Source: JAIBJN01 sp963802795
Lineage (GTDB): Bacteria; Actinomycetota; Thermoleophilia; Gaiellales; Gaiellaceae
Direction of reading: 5' to 3'
NCBI GenBank assembly: GCA_963802795.1
Contig: CAWDJV010000005.1
Coordinates: 1,178,001-1,242,000, forward strand
DNA: 64,000 nt
The translations under genes were made by a program, and so were the position numbers. The notes under the pieces were generated by a model. That model was not told the DNA's origin. It made no database searches and worked only from the letters and a program-made list of their open reading frames with translations. Below, piece by piece: positions 1-8,756 of this stretch (the first letter of the stretch is position 1; the number at the start of each line of letters is the position of its first letter).

Positions 1-1
1 G

Positions 2-328
2 CTCGTGAACGACTGGGGGCTCGAGATCGTCGGCGAGCGAGGGCTCTCGAGTGTCGGAGCGGTCGTGGGAGCGACGTACCCGCGCGCCGTTGCGGAGGCG
101 CGCAAGCTCATGCCGCGGTCGATCCTCCTCCTGCCCGGCGTCGGCGCCCAGGGCGGGACGCCCGCCGACGTCGCGCGGGCGTTCGCGAGCGGGCCGGCGA
201 GCGCGCTCGTGCCGGTGTCGCGCTCGTTGATCTACGCGTTCCGCGTCGCGGGCGCCGATTGGCGCAAGGCGGCCGCAGCCGAGGCGGCGCGGCTCCGAAA
301 CGAGGTCTGGGGCGTGTCGGGCTGGTGA
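2..328 (+). CDS. pyrF: Orotidine 5'-phosphate decarboxylase, C-terminal part (5' end outside window)
   Basis: Only the last 108 codons or so are present. The protein would decarboxylate OMP to UMP in pyrimidine synthesis. The segment VGAVVGATYP, the basic stretch ARKLMPRS and the phosphate-binding loop LPGVGAQGGT match the C-terminal half of the longer type 2 (mycobacterial) PyrF, with the typical R-x-L-I-YA motif near residue 75 of the visible part. The stop overlaps the next gene's GTG (GTGA), suggesting translational coupling. I am fairly sure of the family. Confidence 0.85.
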   Translation, partial: LVNDWGLEIVGERGLSSVGAVVGATYPRAVAEARKLMPRSILLLPGVGAQGGTPADVARAFASGPASALVPVSRSLIYAFRVAGADWRKAAAAEAARLRNEVWGVSGW

Positions 329-687
329 GCGCTGACCGCTTCCGCGTCTGGATCGCCCGCCTCGCGGCGCCGCTCGCGTTCTTCTTCGCGGCGACCGTCC
401 TCTTCGTGCTCGTCCAGCGGGCGCTCGAGTCGGACGACGGTGAGCCGGTGGCGACCGGGTCCGGCACGACCACGGCCAACACGACGACGAATCCGGACGG
501 GCCGAACCAGGACGGCCGTTGCCGGCGCTTCTATCGCGTCCGAGAAGGTGACACGCTCGAGTCGATCGCGGCCCGCTGCGACACCGACGTCGCCGTGATC
601 CTCGATCTGAACCCGAACATCGACCCGCTGGCGCTGAGCCCGGGCGATCGAATCCGGGTCCGCGGCGCCAACCAGCAGCAGCGCTAG
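325..687 (+). CDS. Membrane-anchored LysM-domain protein
   Basis: A 120-residue protein with a short basic N-terminus, one transmembrane segment (about residues 12-33), a Thr/Asn/Gly-rich linker and one LysM domain (about 68-115, with REGDTLESIA and the final LSPGDRIRV). LysM domains bind peptidoglycan or chitin-like glycans, so an extracytoplasmic wall-binding role is likely. I chose the GTG at 325 because it overlaps the pyrF stop and places the hydrophobic segment near the N-terminus; an upstream ATG at 259 would add a pyrF-overlapping tail. Confidence 0.75.
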   Translation: MSADRFRVWIARLAAPLAFFFAATVLFVLVQRALESDDGEPVATGSGTTTANTTTNPDGPNQDGRCRRFYRVREGDTLESIAARCDTDVAVILDLNPNIDPLALSPGDRIRVRGANQQQR

Positions 688-694
688 CGTCAGG

Positions 695-1009
695 CTAGTC
701 GGTCACCTTGCGGCGCAGCGTGCGCGCGACCTGGACGCCCGCGAGGGCCACGGTCATGAGCGGGTTCCCGATCGTGCGCATCTCCACGGAGCCGGCCTGC
801 ACCTCGCGCGGCCGGCGGGGGATCGTCAAGCTCCGCGGGGCGCTTCCGAGCGGGAGGATGCGCTCGTGGCCGGCGCGCTCGGCTCCCGTCCAGACGAAGA
901 AGCGCGTGGGGCGCAGGTCGAAGCCGCCCAGGTCCCCGACCTGCACCTGGAGCGAGCGCTCGACTCCCCGAACGCGCGCCGGCTTCCGCTCTCGATCCAG
1001 CTGGCTCAT
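695..1009 (-). CDS. Small conserved-looking hypothetical protein
   Basis: 104 residues, not recognised. The N-terminal half is charged and the middle reads like a folded beta-rich domain (FFVWTGAE, then PLGSAPRSLTIPRRP, then VEMRTIGNP). There is no signal peptide; the weakly hydrophobic stretch near residue 85 is too short for a clear membrane segment. It converges on the LysM gene (8 bp gap) and diverges from the carboxypeptidase gene. The opposite-strand frame over the same bases is low-complexity and Arg/Ser-rich, which favours the minus frame as the real one. Confidence 0.5.
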   Translation of the reverse strand: MSQLDRERKPARVRGVERSLQVQVGDLGGFDLRPTRFFVWTGAERAGHERILPLGSAPRSLTIPRRPREVQAGSVEMRTIGNPLMTVALAGVQVARTLRRKVTD

Positions 1010-1021
1010 CGCCGCGAGTTA

Positions 1022-1027
1022 TAGCCT
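1022..1027 (+). promoter_or_regulatory. -10 box TAGCCT, probably leaderless promoter
   Basis: TAGCCT ends 6 nt before the ATG of the carboxypeptidase gene and no Shine-Dalgarno sequence fits between them. The same hexamer at the same distance precedes the MFS gene at 7537, so transcription probably starts at or next to the start codon. Confidence 0.5.
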
Positions 1028-1033
1028 GATGGA

Positions 1034-2191
1034 ATGCGTCCGCGCGTGACCCTCGCCCTCGCCGCGCTCGTCGTCGCCCTTGCGGCCGGTGCGGCTTCGG
1101 GATCCACGCCTCCACCGGTCGAGGCGCAGGAAGTGCTGGTCGCCGACGGGCGTACCGGAGAGGTCATCTACTCCGAGAACGCCGGCGGCCGCATGGCGAT
1201 AGCGAGCATCACGAAGCTGATGACGGCCCTCGTGACGCTCGAGCGTGCCCGCCCGCGTGACATGGTCACCGTCGCTCCTCAGGCCGTCGGGCCCGGCGGC
1301 TCGAGCATCTCCCTGACCGCGGGCGAGCGTCTGAGCGTCCGGGACCTCCTCGCCGGCGCGCTGATCCAGAGCGCGAACGACGCGGCCTTCGCCCTCGCAG
1401 CCCATGTCGGCGAGGGAAGCATCGCCCGCTTCGTGCGCCAGATGAACCGCAAAGCGGGGGAGCTCGGGCTCGAGGACACCCACTATGTCCGCCCGGACGG
1501 GCTCGACGTGCCGCGCCACTACTCCTCGGCGGAAGACACGCTCCGCCTCGCCCGCATCGCAATGCGGGTGCCGCTCATCCGCAAGCTCGTGGCCAAGCGC
1601 ACGGCGAGCATCCCTCCCAACCGCACGCTCAAGAACTGGAACGACCTTCTGTGGACGTTTCCCGGGATCATCGGGGTGAAGACCGGCCACACCGACGACG
1701 CCGGCTGGGCCGAGGTTGCCGCCGCTCGCCGGGGCCGCACGACGATCTACGCCGTCGTGCTCGGGAGCCCTCGGCGTGCGACGCGCAACGCCGACCTGGC
1801 CGAGCTGCTCGAGTGGGGCTTCGACCAGTACGCGAGGTTCACGCTCGTTCGCGACGGCGCGCGCTACGCGACGGCGGCGATCCCGTTCGCGGAGGAGGAG
1901 CAGCTCGAGCTCGTCGCGGCCCAGGGGGCGTCGCGGATCGTGCGGCTCGGCAGCGGGGCCCGATTCGTGGAGCGCGTCGTGGCGCCGGCGATGGTCCAGC
2001 TGCCGGTCCGCCGCGGTCAGAAGCTCGGCGAGGTCGTCGTCACGGAGGGCGACCGCGAGGTCACCCGCGTGGACCTGGTGGCCGCACGGGACGTGGAGGC
2101 GCCGAGCTTCAGCGAGCGGATGGGCTGGTATGCCGACCACGCCCTGGACGAGGCGGGCGACATGCTGTCGTCGGTCGTACCGGGAATCTGA
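1034..2191 (+). CDS. D-alanyl-D-alanine carboxypeptidase (PBP5 type, peptidase S11)
   Basis: A 385-residue exported serine peptidase that would trim the terminal D-Ala from peptidoglycan stem peptides. The signal peptide covers about residues 1-24. All three active-site motifs are present: SITK with the nucleophile Ser58, SAN at 113-115 and KTG at 216-218. The C-terminal 100 residues form the beta-rich PBP5 C-terminal region, but I see no clear amphipathic membrane anchor at the very end. The start is supported by the -10 box just upstream. The stop overlaps the next ATG by one base. Confidence 0.9.
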   Translation: MRPRVTLALAALVVALAAGAASGSTPPPVEAQEVLVADGRTGEVIYSENAGGRMAIASITKLMTALVTLERARPRDMVTVAPQAVGPGGSSISLTAGERLSVRDLLAGALIQSANDAAFALAAHVGEGSIARFVRQMNRKAGELGLEDTHYVRPDGLDVPRHYSSAEDTLRLARIAMRVPLIRKLVAKRTASIPPNRTLKNWNDLLWTFPGIIGVKTGHTDDAGWAEVAAARRGRTTIYAVVLGSPRRATRNADLAELLEWGFDQYARFTLVRDGARYATAAIPFAEEEQLELVAAQGASRIVRLGSGARFVERVVAPAMVQLPVRRGQKLGEVVVTEGDREVTRVDLVAARDVEAPSFSERMGWYADHALDEAGDMLSSVVPGI

Positions 2192-2559
2192 TGGCCGTCG
2201 TGGCAGCCGATCTGCCCGACTACTTCGGACGGGAGGTGCCCGGCTTCGGCGACTCGCCCGAGCGCCTGGCGCTGGCGGAGCGCGGCGACCGGCCCGCGGA
2301 GGTCGCGGACGCGGCCGGCCGCTACCTGCTTCGGCTTCAGCGCGCCGAGATCCGACGGCTCGCCGAGCCCGAGGAGTCGGCGGCTCTCGCCCGCGGCTAC
2401 GCGGTCATCGAGGAGCTTGCAGAGAGCGACGATCCCGCCGTGCGTACGGCTCTCCTCACCATTCTCGACCGCCTGCACTCGGACGACGTGGTCGTCGCCG
2501 TCGCCGAGACACGGCTCGGCGCTCGCTCGCTCGCCCTCTACCGGCGCTGGGCGGTGTAG
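2191..2559 (+). CDS. Hypothetical protein coupled to the carboxypeptidase gene
   Basis: 122 residues, not recognised. It starts with an ATG overlapping the previous stop (TGATG), so the two are probably co-translated. The sequence is rich in Ala, Arg, Glu and Leu with a regular helical pattern (AAGRYLLRLQRAEIRRLAEPEESAALARG would be one long helix, quoted here only in part as RYLLRLQRAEI). There is no signal peptide or membrane segment. The much longer frame that runs upstream into the carboxypeptidase gene is Arg-rich shadow sequence. Confidence 0.55.
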   Translation: MAVVAADLPDYFGREVPGFGDSPERLALAERGDRPAEVADAAGRYLLRLQRAEIRRLAEPEESAALARGYAVIEELAESDDPAVRTALLTILDRLHSDDVVVAVAETRLGARSLALYRRWAV

Positions 2560-2599
2560 TGCCCGGTCTAGCTAGGGTGCCGTCTGCGGACCCACTCGG

Positions 2600-3559
2600 A
2601 TGATCGTCACCGTCACGCTCAACGCCGCGATCGACCGGACGCTCGTCGTCCCCAACTTCCAGCCCGGGCAGCGACACCGGGCGAGCGTCGGCTTCTCCAG
2701 CGCCGGCGGCAAGGGGATCAACGTCGCGCGCGCGCTCAAGCGCCTCGGAACGCCGGTCGTCGCCACCGGCCTCGCCGGCGGCCGCACCGGCGCGCTCCTC
2801 GTCGAGGAGCTGACGCACGAGGGCATGCTCAACGACTTCGTGCTCATCCAGGGGGAGTCGCGCACCTCGATCGCCGTCCTCGATCCGACCTCGAACGCCT
2901 ACACCGAGATCAACGAGTGGGGCCCCGAGGTGAGCGAGGAGGAGCTCGAGATGCTGCGCGAGAAGCTCGCCTACCTCACCCAGGGCGCCGAGTACGTCGT
3001 CTTGGCGGGCTCGTTGCCGCGCCGGGTCGACCCGGGCTTCTACGGCGAGCTCGTCCGCGATCTGAACCGCAACCAGCTCCTCGCGGTCGTCGACTCGGAG
3101 GGTGAGCCTTTCAGGCTTGCCGTCGAGGCCGAGCCGTATCTCGTCGCACCGAACCAGCGCGAGGCGGAGGCGCTCGTCGGCCACGAGTTCGTCGACGACG
3201 AGGATCTGGCGGCGGGGCTCGACGAGATCGCCGACCTGGGCGCGAGGAACGTGCTCGTCACGTACTCGACCGGCGCCCACGCGCTGCTCCGCGAGGATCG
3301 GTCGGAGGTGCGCGTGCGCGCCGAGGCTCCCCGGGTCGATCCGACCTCGACGGTCGGGGCCGGCGACACGCTCCTCGCGGGCTTCCTTGCCGCCCGCAGC
3401 GCGGGCCGTCCGTTCGAGGACGCGGTGCGCTCGGCCGTCGCCGCGGGCGCTGCGTCGGTGCTCGAGGCTGGGGCGGGCCGCTTCGACGCGCGGGAGGCGA
3501 GCCGGCTTGCCCCACTCGTCCAGCTCGAGCGCCTCGAGCCGATCCCCCAGGAGGGCTAG
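2600..3559 (+). CDS. PfkB-family sugar-phosphate kinase (1-phosphofructokinase/tagatose-6-phosphate kinase type)
   Basis: 319 residues with the full ribokinase-type fold. MIVTVTLNAAIDRT at the N-terminus and SSAGGKGINVARAL at about 33-46 are typical of the 1-phosphofructokinase subgroup. The C-terminal signature TVGAGDTLLAGF contains the catalytic Asp of the GAGD motif, near residue 256. It phosphorylates a sugar phosphate with ATP. No PTS or fructose genes are adjacent, so fructose-1-phosphate versus tagatose-6-phosphate as substrate cannot be decided. It sits alone between the carboxypeptidase pair and guaB. Confidence 0.85.
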   Translation: MIVTVTLNAAIDRTLVVPNFQPGQRHRASVGFSSAGGKGINVARALKRLGTPVVATGLAGGRTGALLVEELTHEGMLNDFVLIQGESRTSIAVLDPTSNAYTEINEWGPEVSEEELEMLREKLAYLTQGAEYVVLAGSLPRRVDPGFYGELVRDLNRNQLLAVVDSEGEPFRLAVEAEPYLVAPNQREAEALVGHEFVDDEDLAAGLDEIADLGARNVLVTYSTGAHALLREDRSEVRVRAEAPRVDPTSTVGAGDTLLAGFLAARSAGRPFEDAVRSAVAAGAASVLEAGAGRFDAREASRLAPLVQLERLEPIPQEG

Positions 3560-3593
3560 CCGGACTTAGACGAGGGCCGGCGGGCACCGCTGC

Positions 3594-3599
3594 TAGGAT
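3594..3599 (+). promoter_or_regulatory. -10 box TAGGAT before guaB
   Basis: TAGGAT lies 9 nt before the GTG start of guaB. The distance is too short for a leader with a ribosome binding site, so the message is probably leaderless. I see no good -35 box. Confidence 0.45.
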
Positions 3600-3608
3600 C
3601 GGTCCAAG

Positions 3609-5120
3609 GTGAGCGTGGAGCTTCGACAGGACGAGATCGAGCGCCTGCTCGCCCTGGAGCGCAAGTTCGCCAAGGAGGGCCTCACCTTCGACGACGTGCT
3701 CCTCGTCCCGGCGGAGTCGGACATCCTTCCCGGCGAGGTCTCGACCCGGACGCGCCTCACGCGCTCGATCGTGCTCGAGGTCCCGCTCGTCTCCGCCGCG
3801 ATGGACACGGTCACCGAGGGCCGCCTTGCGATCGCCCTCGCCCGTGAGGGAGGCATCGGCGTCATCCACCGGAACCTCTCGGTCGAAGCCCAGGCTGCGG
3901 AGGTGGACAAGGTGAAGCGCTCCGAGGCGGGGATGATCGTCGAGCCGGTCACGCTGCCCGCGGGGGCGCCGGTCGCCGAAGCGCTCGCGCTCATGTCGAC
4001 CTACCGCATCTCGGGCGTCCCGATCACCGACGAGAACGGACGACTCGTCGGGATTCTCACGAACCGCGACCTCCGCTTCCAGGACGACACCGGGCTGCCG
4101 GTCTCCGAGCTGATGACGACACGGGACCTCGTCACGGTCCCGGTCGGGACGACGCTCGAGGAGGCGCGCGCCGTCCTCCATGCCCACAAGATCGAGAAGC
4201 TCCCGGTCGTCGACGCCGACGGGCGGCTGAAGGGCCTCATCACCGTCAAGGACATCGAGAAGCGCACCCGCTACCCGCTGGCCACGAAGGACGAGCAGGG
4301 ACGGCTTCGCGTGGCCGCAGCCGTCGGCACCGGCGCGGAAGGGCTGGAGCGCGCCGCCGCCCTCGTCGACGAGGACGTGGACGTGCTCGTCGTCGACACG
4401 TCCCACGGCCATTCGCAGGGCGTCGTCGAGGCCGTGCGCGAGCTCCGCGGCCGCCACGACGTCCCGGTGATCGCCGGCAACGTCGCCACGCCGGAGGCGG
4501 CGGAGGCGCTCGTGGACGCCGGCGCCGACGCGATCAAGGTGGGAATGGGCCCCGGGGCGATCTGCACGACCCGGGTGGTCGCCGGCATCGGCGTCCCCCA
4601 GATCACGGCGGTCTACGACTGCGCTCGCACGGCGGCCCAGCACGACGTCCCCGTCATCGCCGACGGTGGAATCAACTTCTCCGGCGACATCGCCAAGGCG
4701 GTCGCGGCCGGGGCCGACTCGGTCATGCTCGGCGGCCTCCTCGCCGGGACCGACGAGAGCCCCGGCGAGATCGTCTTCCACCAGGGCGAGCAGTTCAAGG
4801 AGTACCGCGGGATGGGCTCGCTCGGCGCCATGCGGGAGCGGTACTCGAGCGACCGCTACTTCCAGCAGGACGTCGAGGAGCTCGCCAAGCTCGTGCCGGA
4901 GGGAATCGAGGGACGGGTCACGTACAAGGGCCCGCTCACGAACGTCGTCCATCAGCTCCTCGGCGGCCTCCGCCAGGCCATGGGCTACTGCGGCACACCG
5001 ACGATCGAGGAGCTGAAAGAGGCGCGCTTCGTCCGCGTGACGGCGGCGGGTGCGCGGGAAAGCCATCCACACGACGTCTCGCTCGTCAAGGAAGCTCCCA
5101 ACTATCGTCCCGGCCGGTGA
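3609..5120 (+). CDS. guaB: IMP dehydrogenase
   Basis: 503 residues, the usual length. It oxidises IMP to XMP with NAD+, the committed step to GMP. The N-terminal part of the barrel (FDDVLLVPAESD), two CBS domains (about residues 100-220, with TNRDLRF and VKDIEKR) and the catalytic loop GPGAICTTR with Cys319 are all present, as are the DGGI phosphate-binding segment and the flap region near residue 420. guaA follows with overlapping stop and start, so both GMP-synthesis steps are in one operon. Confidence 0.97.
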   Translation: MSVELRQDEIERLLALERKFAKEGLTFDDVLLVPAESDILPGEVSTRTRLTRSIVLEVPLVSAAMDTVTEGRLAIALAREGGIGVIHRNLSVEAQAAEVDKVKRSEAGMIVEPVTLPAGAPVAEALALMSTYRISGVPITDENGRLVGILTNRDLRFQDDTGLPVSELMTTRDLVTVPVGTTLEEARAVLHAHKIEKLPVVDADGRLKGLITVKDIEKRTRYPLATKDEQGRLRVAAAVGTGAEGLERAAALVDEDVDVLVVDTSHGHSQGVVEAVRELRGRHDVPVIAGNVATPEAAEALVDAGADAIKVGMGPGAICTTRVVAGIGVPQITAVYDCARTAAQHDVPVIADGGINFSGDIAKAVAAGADSVMLGGLLAGTDESPGEIVFHQGEQFKEYRGMGSLGAMRERYSSDRYFQQDVEELAKLVPEGIEGRVTYKGPLTNVVHQLLGGLRQAMGYCGTPTIEELKEARFVRVTAAGARESHPHDVSLVKEAPNYRPGR

Positions 5121-6700
5121 TGGGCGAGGTCGTCCCGCTCCCGGTCAAAGAGCCGACACCCGAAGAGCGCCCCGTCCTCGTCGTCGATTTCGGCGGCCAG
5201 TACTCGCAGCTGATCGCGCGCCGCGTGCGGGAGTGCCGCGTGTACTCCGAGCTCGTCCACCACACGACGTCCCCCGCCGACCTCGCCGCTCGGCGCCCGC
5301 TCGCGCTCGTCCTCTCGGGTGGGCCTGCGTCCGTCTACGCGGAGGGAGCGCCCCTCGCCGACCCGGGGATCTTCGGTCTCGGCGTCCCCGTGCTCGGCAT
5401 CTGCTACGGCATGCAGCTCATGGCGAGGGACCTCGGCGGCCGCGTCGAGCGCACCGACGGCTCCGAGTTCGGCAGGGCCGACGTGCGGGTCGAGCCGGAC
5501 AGCCGCCTCTTCGGCGGGCTTCCGCCCGAGCAGGTCGGCTGGATGAGCCATCGCGACTCGGTAACGGCTGCGCCCGAAGGCGCCCGGGTCACGGCGGGGT
5601 CGCCCTCGACGCCGATCGCCGGTTTCGAGGATCCGGCGCGCGGGCTCTACGGAATCCAGTTCCATCCCGAGGTCCTCCACACCGAGCACGGGACCGAGAT
5701 CCTCAAGAACTTCCTCTACCGCGTCGCCGAGGCCCCGCCCGCCTGGACGGCGGCGGCGGTCATCGAGGACGAGACGGCCCGGATCCGCGCGCAGGTGGGG
5801 GATGAGCGCGTTCTCTGCGCGCTCTCCGGTGGGGTCGATTCCGCGGTCGCCGCGCTCCTGGTGCACAAGGCCGTCGGCGACCAGCTCACCTGCGTGTTCG
5901 TCGACCACGGGCTCCTGCGCAAGGACGAGGCGGCGCAGGTGGTCGAGACTTTCGGACGGCACTTCCACGTTCCGCTCGCTCACGTGGACGCGCGGGAGCG
6001 CTTCCTCTCGCGTCTTGGCGGCGTGACCGACCCCGAGGAGAAGCGGAAGATCATCGGCGAGGAGTTCATCCGCGTCTTCGAGGAGGAGGCGAAGAAGCTC
6101 GGCAGCGTTCGCTTCCTCGTCCAGGGAACGCTCTATTCCGACGTCATCGAGTCGGGCGGCGCCGCCGACGGCGTCGCCGCGACGATCAAGTCCCACCACA
6201 ACGTCGGCGGGCTTCCGGAGCAGATGGATCTCGAGCTCGTCGAGCCGCTGCGGATGCTCTTCAAGGACGAGGTTCGCCGGGTGGGCGAGGAGCTCGGCCT
6301 TCCCGAGGAGATGGTCTGGCGCCACCCGTTCCCGGGCCCCGGGCTGGCGATTCGCATCATCGGCGACGTAACGGAAGAGCGGCTGGAAACGCTCCGCGAG
6401 GCCGACTCGATCCTGCTCGAGGAGGTGCGCCGTGCCGGGCTCTACCGCGAGCTCTGGCAGTGCTTCGCGGTCCTGCCGGCGATTCGCTCTGTCGGCGTCC
6501 AGGGCGACGAGCGCACCTACGCCTACCCCATCCTGATCCGAGCCGTCACGTCGGAGGACGCCATGACCGCCGACTGGGCCCGGCTCCCGTACGACCTCCT
6601 CGAGACGATCTCGAGCCGGATCATCAACGAGATCCCCACCGTGAACAGGGTCGCCCTCGACCTCTCCTCGAAGCCGCCGGCGACGATCGAGTGGGAATGA
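5120..6700 (+). CDS. guaA: GMP synthase (glutamine-hydrolysing)
   Basis: About 526 residues. It aminates XMP to GMP using glutamine and ATP. The class I amidotransferase domain comes first (VVDFGGQYSQ, nucleophile Cys in GICYGMQL, His-Pro-Glu in QFHPEV), then the ATP pyrophosphatase loop SGGVDS and the dimerisation domain, ending in the conserved PATIEWE. ATG at 5120 overlaps the guaB stop by one base; a GTG at 5117 would add one residue. The ATGA overlap at its 3' end couples it to the next small gene. Confidence 0.97.
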   Translation: MGEVVPLPVKEPTPEERPVLVVDFGGQYSQLIARRVRECRVYSELVHHTTSPADLAARRPLALVLSGGPASVYAEGAPLADPGIFGLGVPVLGICYGMQLMARDLGGRVERTDGSEFGRADVRVEPDSRLFGGLPPEQVGWMSHRDSVTAAPEGARVTAGSPSTPIAGFEDPARGLYGIQFHPEVLHTEHGTEILKNFLYRVAEAPPAWTAAAVIEDETARIRAQVGDERVLCALSGGVDSAVAALLVHKAVGDQLTCVFVDHGLLRKDEAAQVVETFGRHFHVPLAHVDARERFLSRLGGVTDPEEKRKIIGEEFIRVFEEEAKKLGSVRFLVQGTLYSDVIESGGAADGVAATIKSHHNVGGLPEQMDLELVEPLRMLFKDEVRRVGEELGLPEEMVWRHPFPGPGLAIRIIGDVTEERLETLREADSILLEEVRRAGLYRELWQCFAVLPAIRSVGVQGDERTYAYPILIRAVTSEDAMTADWARLPYDLLETISSRIINEIPTVNRVALDLSSKPPATIEWE

Positions 6701-6852
6701 AGGCGCAGGCCGGGCAGGACGCCTGCCGGGTCCCGGCCGACGCCGAAGCGGCCGAGTCGCTCTGCCCGCGCTGCGGCGCGGAGATGATCTGGGCGAAGGC
6801 GAGCTGGCACTGCCTCGCCTGCCGCTACAAGGAGGGCTGCTGCGGCGGGTGA
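6697..6852 (+). CDS. Small zinc-ribbon-like protein
   Basis: 51 residues. Two CxxC pairs (CPRCGAEM and, 13 residues on, CLACRYKEGCC) look like a one-knuckle zinc ribbon, with WHC next to the second pair. No enzyme domain is visible. The start overlaps the guaA stop (ATGA) and its own stop overlaps the following GTG, so it sits in a tightly coupled run guaB-guaA-this-membrane protein. It is too short for many gene callers, but the cysteine spacing and double overlap support it. Function unknown. Confidence 0.6.
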   Translation: MKAQAGQDACRVPADAEAAESLCPRCGAEMIWAKASWHCLACRYKEGCCGG

Positions 6853-7235
6853 CGGCGCCCGACGGGACGGAGTGGGCGGTCGGTCGTCGTCGCGAGCCGC
6901 TCGAGGCCCCAGACGGCGAGCGGCGTGGCTTCTTCGACACTCCGCTCGGCTGGCTCGTGAGCCTTGCCGCAGTCGCGGTGCTCGTCGGAGTGTTCGTCGT
7001 GAGCGAGCTTGCGGCGCTCGTCCTCGTGGCGACGCTCGCCGTGGCCGAGATCGTCGACCAGGTGCGGAAGGCGGGAGGCCCCTGGCTCGTCGAGGCGGAG
7101 CCCTCCGGATCCGAGCGGAGCCTTCAGTGGCGCGTCCAGGGCTGGCGCCGCAGCCGACAGGTCGTCGAGGAGGTCGCCCGCGGGCTCGAGGGCGGCCACG
7201 GGGATATCGCCCCGGCCGGCACGGAACGGCTCTGA
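6849..7235 (+). CDS. Small membrane protein, last gene of the guaBA operon
   Basis: 128 residues, not recognised. A charged N-terminus is followed by a continuous hydrophobic stretch of about 45 residues (roughly 36-80), enough for two membrane helices, and then a charged, helical C-terminal half. It starts with GTG overlapping the previous stop. No motif suggests a function. A GC-rich self-complementary sequence just after the stop (GGCCCGCGGGCC, about 7240) may end the operon. Confidence 0.55.
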   Translation: MTAPDGTEWAVGRRREPLEAPDGERRGFFDTPLGWLVSLAAVAVLVGVFVVSELAALVLVATLAVAEIVDQVRKAGGPWLVEAEPSGSERSLQWRVQGWRRSRQVVEEVARGLEGGHGDIAPAGTERL

Positions 7236-7524
7236 GGGGCCCGCGGGCCTCCGAGCGCGATGGCGGGGCTCGAACGGGGTCGACGTGGCTCCGAGTGCGT
7301 GTCGCCGCGACTTTGGCCGCGCCCCACGGACAGCCCAGCGCCAACCGGCTCGGCGGAACCGCTACGGGGCTCCGAGAATCTCACCAGCGGCCCCGAGCGC
7401 TCTCGGCGCCCGCCCGTCTGTGGGGCCACCCCGTGCCTCCACCCGCTGTGAGCGTAACGAGGAAAACTGGACGGGTGGCGCGCGGATCGTGCCGGAAGCG
7501 TGACGACTCTCGCTGCCCGCGGGA
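7236..7524. other. Intergenic stretch, nothing recognised
   Basis: About 290 nt between the guaBA operon and the MFS gene. Apart from the short GC palindrome at its start I see no ORF with credible composition, no tRNA and no known RNA motif. The promoter of the next gene is at its right end. Confidence 0.5.
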
Positions 7525-7530
7525 TAGCCT
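7525..7530 (+). promoter_or_regulatory. -10 box TAGCCT, leaderless promoter of MFS gene
   Basis: TAGCCT lies exactly 6 nt before the ATG at 7537, the same hexamer and spacing as at 1022. Confidence 0.5.
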
Positions 7531-7536
7531 CGCCGC

Positions 7537-8685
7537 ATGGGGCCCTATCGCTGGACGATCCTGGCTCTCGGGACGGCCGCGCAGGCGAGCTACTCGGCGG
7601 TCTTCCTCGGGGTTCCCGTGCTCGCGCCGCAGCTCCGCGACGAGTACGGGCTGACGCTGACGCAGATCGGGATCGTGCTCGCCGCGTTCAGTCTCGGCGG
7701 GATGGTGACGCTGCTCCCCTGGGGTCTCCTCGCAGACCGGGTCGGCGAACGGGGCGTGCTGGCCGCCGGGCTCGCCGGCGCCGGCGCCGCGCTCGTGGTC
7801 GCCGGGCTCGCTCCCGGCTACGAGCTCCTGGTGGCGATGCTCGTGCTCGCGGGAGCAGCCGGCGCGAGCGTCAACGCGGCGAGCGGCCGCGCCGTGATGA
7901 GCTGGTTCGAGCCGTCGGAACGGGGCTTCGCGCTCGGGATCCGCCAGACCGCGCTCCCGCTCGGAGGCGCCGCTGCTGCGCTCGCTCTGCCGCCGATCGC
8001 CGCGGCAGGCGGCACGGACGCGGGCCTGCTCGCCCTCGCCGGAGCGTGCTTGGCGACCGCGCTCGCGGGCGCCGCCGGTCTGCGCGAGGCGCCGCCGGAC
8101 GAGGGCGACGTGGGCGACTTCCTGCATCCCCTCAGAGACGGGCGGATGTGGCGGCTTTCGGCCGGAAGCGCGATTCTCGTCTGTGCTCAGATGACGATCC
8201 TGGCCTTCGCGGTGCTCTTCCTGCACGGCGTGCGCGGCCTTTCGACCGCGGCAGCGGCGGGAATCTTCGCCGGCATGCAGGTCATCGGCGCCGCGCTCCG
8301 GATCATCGTCGGCCGCTGGTCGGATCGCGTCGGCTCGCGCATCGGGCCGCTCCTTCGACTCTCGTTCGCTCTCGCGGTCTCGCTTGCGGTGAGCGCCGCG
8401 CTGACCTCGGCGCCGCTCGCCGTCTTCGTCCCTGCCTTCGTGGTCGCGGGTGCGTTAGCGTCATCGTGGAACGGTCTCGCCTTCACGGCCACGGCCGAGC
8501 TTGCCGGCCGGAGCCGTGCCGGGGCGGCGCTCGGATTTCAGCAGACGGCGCTCGCCGTCGCCTCGGGCATCACGCCGCCCGTCTTCGCCGCTCTCGTGGA
8601 GGGGAGCTCATGGGGGCTCGCGTTCGGGCTCGCGGCCGTCCTTCCCCTGGCAGGGGCCGGCCTCGTCCGCCGCATCCCCGTCTAG
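7537..8685 (+). CDS. MFS transporter (12-helix)
   Basis: 382 residues, nearly all hydrophobic, with about twelve membrane helices in two halves. The MFS loop 2-3 motif is visible (GLLADRVGERG) and a related one in the second half (GRWSDRVGSRIG). Most similar in style to the cyanate/nitroimidazole-type (CynX/NimT) group of drug and anion exporters, but the substrate is unknown. It is transcribed alone and faces a converging gene across a strong hairpin. Confidence 0.8.
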   Translation: MGPYRWTILALGTAAQASYSAVFLGVPVLAPQLRDEYGLTLTQIGIVLAAFSLGGMVTLLPWGLLADRVGERGVLAAGLAGAGAALVVAGLAPGYELLVAMLVLAGAAGASVNAASGRAVMSWFEPSERGFALGIRQTALPLGGAAAALALPPIAAAGGTDAGLLALAGACLATALAGAAGLREAPPDEGDVGDFLHPLRDGRMWRLSAGSAILVCAQMTILAFAVLFLHGVRGLSTAAAAGIFAGMQVIGAALRIIVGRWSDRVGSRIGPLLRLSFALAVSLAVSAALTSAPLAVFVPAFVVAGALASSWNGLAFTATAELAGRSRAGAALGFQQTALAVASGITPPVFAALVEGSSWGLAFGLAAVLPLAGAGLVRRIPV

Positions 8686-8709
8686 AAGCTCCAACGCAGG
8701 GGCTGGACC

Positions 8710-8740
8710 GCCCCGCGCCCTGGGCAGCCGGGCGCGGGGC
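8710..8740. terminator. Bidirectional hairpin terminator
   Basis: Perfect 11-bp stem (left arm GCCCCGCGCCC, right arm GGGCGCGGGGC) with a 9-nt loop between two converging genes. There is no clear T run, as is common in high-GC actinobacteria. Confidence 0.6.
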
Positions 8741-8756
8741 AGCTCTCTCGAGTCGA

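Noticed and set aside
7236..7524. RNase P or tmRNA-like RNA in the gap before the first MFS gene
   Set aside because: A GAGGAAAACTGGA stretch resembles a piece of RNase P RNA but the other conserved blocks are missing and the gap is too short.
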